Origin: Emydura subglobosa
Taxonomy: Eukaryota; Chordata; Testudines; Chelidae
DNA length: 64,000 nucleotides
Reading direction: 5' to 3'
Assembly: GCA_007922225.1 (NCBI GenBank)
Contig: ML680053.1
Location: 17,497,730 to 17,561,729 of the forward strand
The notes under the pieces are model-generated. The model worked only from the letters and a program-made list of their open reading frames with translations, ran no database searches and was not told the DNA's origin. Shown here piece by piece: positions 55,767 to 64,000 of this stretch (its first letter is position 1; each line of letters begins with the position of its first letter). Made by a program: the position numbers and the translations under genes.

Positions 55767-57066
55767 AGAAATGTAGGACAGGAAGGGGTATTGAGAAGCC
55801 ATCAAGTCCAGCCCCCCGCATTGTGGCAGGACCAAGACTATGTCTTCACTAGAAAGGCTGCAACAGTGTTACTGTAGTGCCTCAGTGCAGACAATCACCA
55901 CTGCAATAGGAGGGATTCGCTAAGGATGTGACATAGCTGGGTTGGCCCAATTTTTAGCGTAGACCTGGCCCAAGTAAACATAGACCATGCCTGACAGGTG
56001 TTTGCCCAATTTTTTCTTAAAAACCCCCAATGATGGGGATTCCACAATCTCCTTTGGAAGCCTATTCCAGAACTTAATTAGCCTAATAGAAAGTTTTCCC
56101 TAATATCTAACCTAAATTGCTCATGCTGCAGATTAAGCTCATTACTTCTTGTTCTCCCATCACAGTCCTCTTTATAGCAGCCCTTAACATATTGATGATA
56201 AGCTCCGCCCTTAGTCTTTCTTTCTTAAGACTAAAAAAACCTAATTTTTTAACCTTACCTCATAGGTCAGATTTTCTAAACCTTTATCATTTTTGTTGTT
56301 CTCTTTTGGATTCTCTCCAATTTGTCCACAACTTTCCTAAAATTGTGGTGTCCAGAACTGAACATAGTACTCCTGCTGAGGCCTCACCAGTGCCATGTAG
56401 ACAGACAACCACCTCCTATGTCTTACATAAAACACTCCTGTTAATAGTCCCCCAGAATGATATTAGCCTTTTTCTCAGTTGCATCACATGTTGGCTTATA
56501 TTCAATTTGTGATCCAGTATAACCTCCAGATCCTTTTCAGTGGTACTACCACCTAGACAGTTATTCCCCATTTTGTAGTTGTGCATTTGATTTTTCCTTC
56601 CTATGTGAAGTACTTTGCACTTGTCTTCACTGAATTTCATCTTGTTGAATTCAGACCATTTCTCCAATTAGTGAAAATTATTTGGAATTCTAATCTTGTC
56701 CTCCAAAGTGCTTGCAACCCCTCCTTGCTTGGTGTCACCTGCAAATTTTATATGCATACTCTCCGCTCCATTATTCAAGTTATTAATGAAAATAATATTG
56801 CTCAGTACTGCACCCAGGACTGAATGCTGTGGGACCTCATTAGATACACCCTTCCAGTTTGACACTGAACCATTGATAACTATGCTTTGAGTACAGTCTT
56901 TTGACCAGTTGTGTGCCCACCTTATAGTAAGTTCATCTTAGCCACATTTCCCTAGTTTACATATGAGAACGTCATGTGGGACTGTGTCAAAAGCCTTACT
57001 AAAATCAAGCTATATCACATCTGCTGCTTTCCCCTTACTCTCTAGACTAGTAAGCTGGTCAAAGCT
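55767..57066 (-). mobile_element. CR1 LINE, antisense, with nested MITE
   Basis: About 1.3 kb on the minus strand. The 3' terminus is at 55767 (ATGTAGGACAGGAAGGGG). Upstream come 3' UTR and ORF2 pieces: KMKFSEDKCKVLHIGRKNQMHNYKMGN and TTEKDLEVILDHKLNISQ (within 56416-56667), and the RT motif block IKFAGDTKQGGVAS (within 56668-56865), where the second Asp of FADD is changed to give FAGD. VPHDV-type and DFIKAFD-type sequence lies towards 57010. Stops and frameshifts are present; inactive. The 5' end is truncated near 57066. Confidence 0.9.
55836..55970. mobile_element. MITE nested in CR1, CAA target duplication
   Basis: 135 bp interrupting the CR1 3' UTR. The left end GACTATGTCTTCACTAGAAA pairs with the right end, read inward GGCCAGGTCTACGCTAAAA. 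CAA occurs on both sides (55833-55835, 55971-55973), and the CR1 text resumes exactly after it (CAAGTAAACATAGACC). It therefore inserted after the CR1 was fixed. Confidence 0.8.
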
Positions 57067-57157
57067 CTGAACACCTGCAGCTTGGCTCCCAGACGGTACA
57101 TTCACCAGAATGCACAAGCTCCTATTACCAAAGAAAACAATTGTTTGTACCACATTT

Positions 57158-57262
57158 TTATTCTGTGTTTGTGCAGTGCCTAGCACAATGGGATGCTGGT
57201 CCATGACTGGGATTCCTAGGCACTACCACGGTACACATAATACATAATTATCATATAATAAC
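57158..57262 (+). mobile_element. TAA-tailed L2-like retroposon tail, sense
   Basis: TTCTGTGTTTGTGCAGTGCC, TAGCACAATGGGATGCTGGT, CCATGACTGGGATTCCTAGG and CACTACCACGGTACACATAA, with a decayed ATACATAATTATCATATAATAA tail. The clearest copy of the family in the window. Confidence 0.78.
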
Positions 57263-57966
57263 TTTACTTCCATGTCCACAGTGTGGTGTATATACTGAAA
57301 GATTTACAAAGGTCAAAATAAAAGGGAGACCCAGACCCCCCTGTAAGAAATATTTATTTGTATCTGAAATAATGGAAAGAAGGCTGAGCTTGCTTTCTTG
57401 GACCTGCCTTAAAAACACTACTGTATTTCTCATGCAAAGTTTCCATAGCAGCCTCTGCTGGCTGACAACAATTATTTTGCATTCTATTTGATGTTGACCA
57501 TATTGCCTGTCCTTGTAAAAACCTCACTACCTTGGCAGCCCAGGAAAGGATGCACTTTACGAGAAGAAACGTTTCCTGTCCAGTGGTGCCATTAGTGAAC
57601 CAGTGGGGTGTTGCACTTGTTTGGAGCTATTCCATAGTTTCAGGATTGCAGATATGCTGTAACAAGGCAGAGAGAACTGTGGAACTGGAATCAGGTTGTA
57701 AATAGAGCTGGTCATGCATGCAAGCCACATGGCTGATGCATGCTAGCACTGCAACACTTTGTAGCCAAGATGTAGACTCTGCTGTTGTTGCTGTGGTTCC
57801 CTGGGCATCACAACTGTGTAACTGATTAGCACAACATATGCTTTTGATGAAAAGGGGGCCATGTGTTATGCTGGTCCATCTGTGCATGTATTGCACTTAC
57901 TGCTCTGGGTTATATTGTTCTCCACATAAGCAGGGAAGAGAGATCTCATTAATGTGCGTAGTTGAT
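57263..57966. other. No recognisable gene
   Basis: No repeat recognised; frames 57251-57433 and 57627-57896 (minus) have no domain. Confidence 0.4.
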
Positions 57967-58074
57967 GGGCCTGATTTTCTTCTTACTTACAAAGGTGTAA
58001 AAGCAATGTAACGTCATTGACTTGAGAAGTACTACTCCTGACTTATCCTGGTGTGAGTAGAGAATCAGGCTAGG
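57967..58074. mobile_element. Fold-back element
   Basis: GGGCCTGATTTTCTTCTTACTTACA pairs with the right arm, read inward CCTAGCCTGATTCTCTACTCACACC, around GTCATTGACTTGAGAAG. About 108 bp. Confidence 0.6.
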
Positions 58075-58658
58075 CATGATTAATTATGTGCTAGCTTATT
58101 CTCAGTTTCAGTGGTTAATACACCTGCCTCTTAGCTGTGAAATTTAAAACAGTTACAAATGTGTGTGTGTCTGTATAGTGAGTGAGGCAACATTCATTTT
58201 AACGTAATGACATACACCACTTCCAGAAAACAAGGCTAGCACTTATTTCTACTTAAGATTGCAAAAGACAGTGGAATGAAAACTCTTCCTCAGCTCCTGC
58301 AGAACTAGGAAAGTCCAGCTGGAGCTGCTGCAGTACTCCAATGGGCTTTATAAGGGCTGATGGAAGATGAGAGAGCAGCTCCAGAAAGGCAACTGCCTTC
58401 TTTAAAGTGTGCAAACATGGGGTTTCCTTTGAGTGCAAATACGTTTCTGAAAGCAGCTGGCCCACACTGATTAAATCAATCTGACATCATTCCTTGATCC
58501 ACAGGAATTCAATTTGCTTTTCAGACTCTCTTAAACATTGACAGAAATTCAGATCAGCCCCTGATCACTAAAATATTGTACCATTTCCCCTGGGAACTGG
58601 ATCATTTCATGTAGAGTTTTTTTCCCAGGGTAAACATACATCCAACTTGATTAATTTC
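58075..58658. other. No recognisable gene
   Basis: Short (TG)n near 58159-58170. Nothing else supported. Confidence 0.4.
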
Positions 58659-58661
58659 TAA

Positions 58662-58923
58662 GGCCTTGTCTTTATAGACAAATTGTACTCACGTAACTAA
58701 AGCAATCAAGTTATGCGGTGCAAACTCTTCATGTAGAAACACTTAAACCAGTTTAAATCAAGTTTATATTGATTTACATTAAATCGAAAAATTCCCAGCT
58801 TGAGCTAAATGGGTATTAATGAGATTTAAATGCATCTACATTCAAAGTTTGCAGGAATGTAACTAGGTCAACCTTAAATCAATTTAGTTACTCTGCTGCA
58901 ATTTTTCTAATATAGACAAGGCC
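58662..58923. mobile_element. MITE with perfect TAA target duplication
   Basis: 262 bp, ends GGCCTTGTCT...AGACAAGGCC, a perfect 10-bp terminal inverted repeat that extends imperfectly inward (TTTATAGACAAATTG against the inward-read ATATTAGAAAAATTG). TAA flanks both sides (58659-58661, 58924-58926). The TWA target and end sequence support PIF/Harbinger. No ORF. A fold-back half-element (58936-58966) follows immediately. Confidence 0.87.
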
Positions 58924-59049
58924 TAAGGAAAGACTGCCATTGACTTCAATGGGCTTTGGATCAAGCCCTACTACACTACTTAATGCCCACTCTGAATTGA
59001 GAACATACAGGATATCTCCCTTTGTAGTAGTGGCTTCCTCCAGATGCAT

Positions 59050-59575
59050 CCAGTTCCTGGGCGGGTAACTTGTTCATAACATTCCCGTTTAGTTGTAAGG
59101 GAGTCACAGGTCTCAAACCCAGCTCCCCAGGCATTGCTTAGGCCATGATCGCCAGCCATCAGCTCAACTGAGCAACCATAGAAGGGAATCAGTCCAGCTT
59201 ACAGAGGACCCCACCCCCTAACCTCTTGATTGAGGGAAACATCCAGCATCTGCGATTGGCTGAGGGGATCTATATAACCCAGGAAGTAGCACAAGATATT
59301 GTCTGATCAACTAGAGGAATCTCTGGCTGGCTGTTGTTATAGACTTTTCCTGCATACGTGATTCCTGAAACCTGTATTCTTCCCTGATCTTGGTTCCTGT
59401 CCTCCTTATCCTAGACTCCTGTCTATTCCCAGTTCCTCCCTTACTCCAGGTCCCTGCTCCTACTCCTTACCCCGACACTCTCTCCATCTCTGACCCCTGG
59501 CTTGGCACCTGACACTGTCTTTGGTGCTGACCTTTGGCTCTGACCATTAGGACCTCACTGCCTGTGCCCTAGTCA
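59050..59575 (+). other. Candidate retroelement fragment with TATA box
   Basis: GGGGATCTATATAACCCAGG (59264-59283) looks like a TATA-type core promoter. The 260 bp after it are pyrimidine-rich with repeated CTCCT/GACTCCTG-like units, which recalls the leader of some turtle retroelements. No ORF and no defined ends. Confidence 0.3.
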
Positions 59576-60049
59576 TTGCAATAGTTTACCTAAATGCATT
59601 CAAGCTAGCTAGAGATGTTGCAGACAGGAGGATATATAAATGTTGTTAACTATGTAAGGAATTACATTGAGAATGAAATTCTACAATCAACTTTGGCAAT
59701 TTTTATAACAACAAAGGGATAGCAAGGCTAGGTAGAGGGCACTCCTCCTCTGCCATTCTCCCCATCTGGTGGAGTCCCTGCTGGACACTCTCCTTAGATT
59801 CCCCCTTCTTCCTTTCAGCTATTCAGTCCCATGGGTTCAGCTCTCACCCAGGATGTCCCAATTTCATTTTGGACCTTTCACCTTCTGTCTAGTTTGGCTT
59901 CTCTGACTGTCACTTTGTAGTTTCTTCTTAAATGTTTCATCACTCAGCATCTCTAAAATGGGCTCATTGCTGTAGAGACGCTTGCTCCTCTTCTCCATTC
60001 TCTTCACTGTGAGTAATTTCACCATCCTCCCTGTCCCCAATATTCTTCT
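59576..60049. other. No recognisable feature
   Basis: Nothing firm. 59860-60049 may already belong to the L2-like element called next. Confidence 0.35.
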
Positions 60050-60245
60050 TTGAAGCTTCATTTCCCTCATACCCGTTATCTTCTCCCTTGCATTCGCCCC
60101 CTCTCTAATATTGATAAAGCCCATCTTGTCCTCTGCCTCCATTATGCAAACACCTTGGTTACGTCTTGTTTAACTGTAGCAGCCTTTTCTTTACATCTCT
60201 CTCTCTCCACCTCCACTCTATCCAAAGATCACTTCCCCTTGTGAT
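60050..60245 (+). mobile_element. L2-like LINE fragment, left part
   Basis: AATATTGATAAAGCCCATCTTG, TCCTCTGCCTCCATTATGCA, AACACCTTGGTTACGTC and CACTCTATCCAAAGATCAC resemble, in order, the pyrimidine-rich 3' ORF part of the L2-like LINE (compare 29150-29280, TTCTGCATCTTAACTACTGC). It stops where the CR1 begins; 62215-62375 may be its continuation. Confidence 0.4.
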
Positions 60246-60246
60246 G

Positions 60247-60535
60247 ACCGTAGAATTGTAGGACTGGAAGAGACCTTGAGAGGTCTTCTAGTTTAGTCCC
60301 CTGCACTCAAGGCAGGACTAAGTATTATCTAGATCATCCCTGACAGGTGTTTGTCTAATCTGCTCTTAAAAATCTCCAAAGACGGATATTCCACAACCTC
60401 CTCATGTAGTTTATTCCCGTGCATAACTACTCTGACAATTAGGAAGCTTTTTCCTAATGTCCAGCCTAAACTGCCCTTGCTGCAATTTAAACTCATTGCT
60501 TCTTGTCCTATCCTAAGTAGTAAACAAGAACAATT
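60247..60535 (-). mobile_element. CR1 LINE 3' end, antisense
   Basis: The plus strand begins GTAGAATTGTAGGACTGGAAG, then GAGAGGTCTTCTAGTTTAGTC, ATCATCCCTGACAGGTGTTTG, TTAAAAATCTCCAAAGACGG and TCCAGCCTAAACTGCCCTTG: the reverse complement of the CR1 3' UTR and last ORF2 codons, same subfamily as 55767. It ends abruptly at AGAACAATTTTTCT. Confidence 0.92.
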
Positions 60536-61550
60536 TTTCTTGACTTTCGTAAGGCTCTTGATACTGTCTCGAATGACTTTCTCATAAACAAACCAGGGAA
60601 ATACAACCTAGATGGAGCTATTATAGGGCAAGTGCATAACTGGTTGGAAAATCTTTCCCAGAGAGTAGTTATCAATGGTTCTCTGTCAAACTGGAAGGGC
60701 ATATGGAGTGGGGTCGCACAGGGATGAGTTCTGGGTTCAGTTCTGTTCAATATTTTCATCAATGATTTAGATAATAGCATAGAGAGTACACTTATAAAAT
60801 GTGCAGATGATACTAAGCTGGGAGGGGTTGCAAGTACTTTTGATTAAAATTCAACATGATCTGGCCAAACTGGACTGAAGTAAATAGGATGAAATTCAAT
60901 AAGGACAAATGAAAGTACTCCACTTAGGAAGGAACAATCAGTTGCACACGTACAAAATGGGAAATGACTACCTAGGAAGGAGTACTGTGGAAAGTGATCT
61001 GGGGGTCATAGTGGATCACAAGCTAAATATGAGTCAACAGTGTCACCCTGTTGCAAAAAAAAAATCAAACCTCATTCTGGGATGTATTAGCAGTAGTGTT
61101 GTAAACAAGACATGAGAAGTAATTCTTCTGTTTTACTCTATGCTGATAAGGCCTCAACTGGAGTATTGTGTCCAGTTCTGGGTGCCATATATCAGAAAAG
61201 ATGTGGACAAATTAAAGAAAATCCAGAGGAAAGCAAGAAACATGATTAAAGGTCTAGAAAACATAACCTATTTGGGAAGATTGAAAAAATTGGGTTTGTT
61301 TAGTCTGAGGGGGCAGTCAGACTGATATCAGTTTTAAAGTACATAAAAGGTTGTTAAAAGGAAGAGGGAGAAAAATTGTTCTTCTTTATCTCTGAGGATA
61401 GGACAATAGGCAGCAAGAGCGGTTTAGTTGGACATTAGGAAAAACCTTCTTAGTTGTCACGATAGTTAAGCACTGAAATAAATTGCCTAGGGTGGTGGTG
61501 GAATCTCTGTCACTGAACATTTTTAAGAGCCAGTTGGACAGACACGCTTC
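60536..61550 (+). mobile_element. CR1 LINE, sense, RT to C-terminus, lacking its 3' end
   Basis: Abuts the antisense copy head to head. Coding pieces: DFRKALDTV-like start, GV-QG block (60713), [14 protein letters not shown] with the ADD motif kept (60795-60836), then MKVLHLGRNNQLHTYKMGNDYLGRSTVESDLGVIVDHKLNMSQQ (60909-61040), RPQLEYCVQFWVPYIRKDVDKLKKIQRKARNMIKGLENITYLGRLKKLGLFSL (61146-61310), and the end FKSQLDR-like at 61524-61550. Its 3' UTR is missing, which is unusual since LINE copies normally lose the 5' side. Several frame breaks. Confidence 0.9.
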
Positions 61551-61599
61551 GGAGTTAAAGCCACATTTTAAGCTCTTTATTCTCCCCTTTAATGTTTGC

Positions 61600-62108
61600 A
61601 TAGTCTGCTCTACAGTCCTGTGCTGATAAAAATATGTAGATCCACATCCGATCTGCATCCACTGGAATAAACTTTTACCCGACACGCAAACTGCCCTTCC
61701 TCTTTTAGATTTAACCACATCCACATCCGCGCATTAGCTGTTTTGGAGCCAGCAGCCCTCCATCAGCTGTTGAGCCCCTGCCATCCCAAACAGCTGATCA
61801 GCCCCGCCCACCTAACAGCTGCTGAGCTGTTGAGCCCTGCTGGATGCCTAACAGCTGATCAGCCCTGCCCCCTTCCTGCTTAACAACTGATCAGCCCCTC
61901 CCCCGGCCTAACAGCTGATCAGCTGTTTGCTGCACCCATGGCTGGCAGCTGCTCCAGCCCTGCCCCAGAAGTCACACAGATCCCAACCTCTGTGACCATC
62001 TGATCCACTATCTGCAAGAAATGGTCCCATGGTTATCTGCATCCGCATCCACAAATGTGGATATCCACGGATATAAAGTGGATATCCATGGATTTGCACG
62101 GCTCTAGT
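61600..62108. repeat. Unclassified repeat with palindromic GGATATCC ends and minisatellite core
   Basis: The left part has TGTAGATCCACATCCGATCTGC; the right part has CTGCATCCGCATCCACAAATG, GTGGATATCCACGG and GTGGATATCCATGG before CACGGCTCTAG. Between them lies the minisatellite at 61763-61926. I recall the GGATATCC-rich end from turtle repeats, but not the class. 9-bp CATTTTAAG occurs outside both ends (61565-61572 region and 62116-62124), which may be coincidence. Confidence 0.5.
61763..61926. repeat. Diverged minisatellite, CAGCTGATCAGCC unit
   Basis: Five to six units of 25-36 bp, each starting CAGCTGATCAGCCC or a variant and ending in CCTAA or similar. Each unit has the palindromic cores CAGCTG and TGATCA. 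Units differ in length and spacing, so it is not a CRISPR array. Confidence 0.75.
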
Positions 62109-62214
62109 CATTATCCATTTTAAGGTTTTATACTAGCATTATTCCTCTCCTCCCTATGTTTCCACATTGATTTCACCATATACTCCCTCTTGCTTTTTAT
62201 CTCTCCTCCTAACT

Positions 62215-62375
62215 TGTTGTTTTTGTTTTTTCACCTTCTCTAAGCTTTGGACCCTTGCCATATATCACTGGAACAGCTTCCTACTTTCTCCCTTAAGAAA
62301 CAACTTATTTTACGCTGCCTTCTGGTGAACTTCACTGACTGGTGCACCTTCATTTGATTTAGATTGTAAGACCCC
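62215..62375 (+). mobile_element. L2-like LINE fragment, right part and tail
   Basis: TTTGGACCCTTGCCATATATC, ACTGGAACAGCTTCCTACTT, AACAACTTATTTTACGCTGCC and AGATTGTAAGACCCC follow the order WNSLP-...-F-LKTHLF and the TAGATTGTAAG 3' UTR block. Likely the continuation of 60050-60245, separated by about 1.97 kb of later insertions. Confidence 0.42.
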
Positions 62376-62417
62376 AATTCACGGAATTTGGCTTTCCCTG
62401 GTTTTGGTAAATGTTAA

Positions 62418-62600
62418 GAGGCTACTTGATCACAGATTGGATCACAGTCCATTCATGGGGAACAAACATTTGATAACGGACTCTTAAATTTAGCAGACAA
62501 AGACATAACAAGAGCCAATGGCTGGAAGTTGAAGCTAGACAAATTCAAACTGAAAATAAGGTGTAAATTTTTAACAGTGAGGGTAATTAACCATTGGCCT
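62418..62600 (+). mobile_element. CR1-clade LINE fragment
   Basis: GGCTACTTGATCACAGATTGG, CATGGGGAACAAACATTTGA, TAACAAGAGCCAATGGCTGG, AAGTTGAAGCTAGACAAATT, AATAAGGTGTAAATTTTTAAC and GTGAGGGTAATTAACCATTGG are the ORF2 C-terminal blocks of the CR1 subfamily seen antisense at 51463. Both ends are truncated. Confidence 0.8.
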
Positions 62601-63687
62601 TCACCACATGCATGGCTCAGTATAAGGTGGAAATTTCATGTTAAGGGAAATTTAACTGGCCTGTGGAACTAAATATAGGTTAATGTGTAAGGCCAAATGG
62701 GTGGCAAATAGCACATTATCTCAATTATACTTTATTAGAATAGCTTTATAACTGGTGATATATTTGAAACAGCATACAGTGACCTTCACAACAGTGACTG
62801 CAAAGAGCTCCAAAGTAGGTATCTAAAGTAATTCATATACGAAATCTCCAGATCTGGGATCATGCCCAGGTTTTTGACAGCTATATCCATCATGTAAAGG
62901 TTGAAAGGTAGGAAGGAGATTTAAGAAATAATGAGAACCTAGAAATAAGATATTCATCTTATCACAATTTAGTTAGAGGAAATTGGGCATGAGCCAGTAT
63001 TTGAAATTGGAGAAGAAGAAATTAATGGCAGAGAGTGATAAGGGTTGTAAATCACATAAATTTACATGCCATCACTCTTGTCAAGCCAGGGGATTGAACT
63101 ATGATTGACAAGTGAGAAGGTATTAATTTGGCAGGATCAAGATTTTGAAGATAATAGAATTTGATTAGCTGGCATACCAAAGGCATGGAACTGGATTCAA
63201 ATGGCTTCAGAATAAAGCACAAAATAGGCAGGAAGAAAACCAGTGCTGCTGTATGCCAGTCCACAGGGTCTGTGTTGGAAAAGGAGACACACTGTAGTGC
63301 GTCTGCTCCATCCTTTCCTCCTTGAACTTTCTGCTGCTTTTGATGCAATAAATTGTAACCACTGACTTCTCTGCATACATCCAAGCTGCATCCAAATGGT
63401 GTATTGGCAATGTGCTAGCCCCTCTGTACAAGGATGAATTTCACCCCCATATAGCACGATGAACCATTAATTATACTTAGTGAGACAAGGAACATCACCA
63501 CTGGGTATAAAGAGGTGAGTCTAACATGAAAATGCATTACCTCTCCTGCCCATAAGCTGGTGGTTACTCTCATTCTGACTTGATTGCCCCCGCGTTTCCA
63601 TTGCTCATTGGTATATGCAGGGTAGAATACCTAATGAATGATCATTTACTCCTACTGAACCGTCAACTCAAACACTTGACTGAGAGA
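62601..63687. other. No recognisable gene
   Basis: Three overlapping minus-strand frames (63052-63457) share the same bases in different phases and have no domain. No repeat recognised. Confidence 0.4.
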
Positions 63688-63905
63688 AGGAATGGCCCAG
63701 TGGCCCCGAGCACTGGCATGTGACTTGGGAGGACTACTTGTCTTGCTACAGCCTTCCTGTGTGTTCTTGGACAAATCACAGAGCTTTTTTGTACTTCATT
63801 TCCCCATCTGCAAAATGTGGAAAATAGTTCTTTCCTGTCTCTCCGGGGAGTTGTGAAGGTAAGAATTAGGGGAGGGGGGTGCACAGACATAGATAAATAT
63901 GTCAG
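63688..63905 (+). mobile_element. MIR-like SINE
   Basis: Head GGAATGGCCCAGTGGCCC, then CTTCCTGTGTGTTCTTGGAC, AAATCACAGAGC, TCATTTCCCCATCTGCAAAA, GTGGAAAATAG and GAGTTGTGAAGGTAAGAATT: the complete MIR order. Diverged. Confidence 0.78.
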
Positions 63906-64000
63906 TCCTTGGAGTATCGGGACCTAAATAGGAAAGGTAAAGATTGTGTAAAAGGGATATAACATGCAATCAGTTGACACATTTTTTCCCCTTTCTGGGA

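Noticed and set aside
61763..61926. CRISPR-like array
   Set aside because: Units vary in length, have no conserved spacers, and the surroundings are vertebrate repeats; it is a minisatellite.

Overview
The window looks like intergenic or intronic DNA from a turtle. The evidence is its repeat content. CR1-clade LINE fragments end in the (ATTCTATG)-type 3' terminus. Old L2-like and MIR-like retroposons are frequent, as are short inverted-repeat DNA transposons with the GGCC-KTCTACAC end. Several LTR-like families read as ones I know from turtle genomes. The species assignment rests on my memory of these families, not on an alignment. I see no bacterial, plasmid or phage feature.

No protein-coding gene of the host could be supported. 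The longest open frames are about 130-155 codons, and each either lies in a recognisable transposon or has no domain, compositional or splice-site support. No real tRNA, rRNA, snRNA or CRISPR was found; tRNA-like boxes occur only as heads of SINEs.

Layout: 1-2.96 kb has no recognisable element; 3.0-6.5 kb holds a CR1 3' half and four inverted-repeat elements; 9-13 kb holds a MIR, an antisense LTR-like repeat and a CR1 end; 14-19 kb holds a candidate LTR and the longest LINE (about 2.7 kb, decayed endonuclease plus reverse transcriptase); 19-28 kb is mostly unique AT-rich DNA with fold-back elements; 28-33 kb holds an L2-like LINE, MIRs and a CR1; 33-42 kb holds an inverted SINE pair, LINE tails, a sense LTR-like repeat and a short CpG-rich element that looks like a solo LTR; 43-49 kb holds an antisense LINE carrying a TA microsatellite, a hAT-type element with target duplication and a diverged local duplication; 51-57 kb holds CR1 copies, one with a nested element; 58-62.6 kb is a dense cluster of an inverted-repeat element, an L2-like LINE apparently split by two back-to-back CR1 fragments, and a minisatellite-bearing repeat.

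Nothing here works as a coordinated gene system. The value of the window is as a record of transposition: nested insertions give relative ages, target-site duplications point to a PIF/Harbinger-like and a hAT-like family, and a few palindromes, tandem duplications and one CpG-rich insertion deserve a check.
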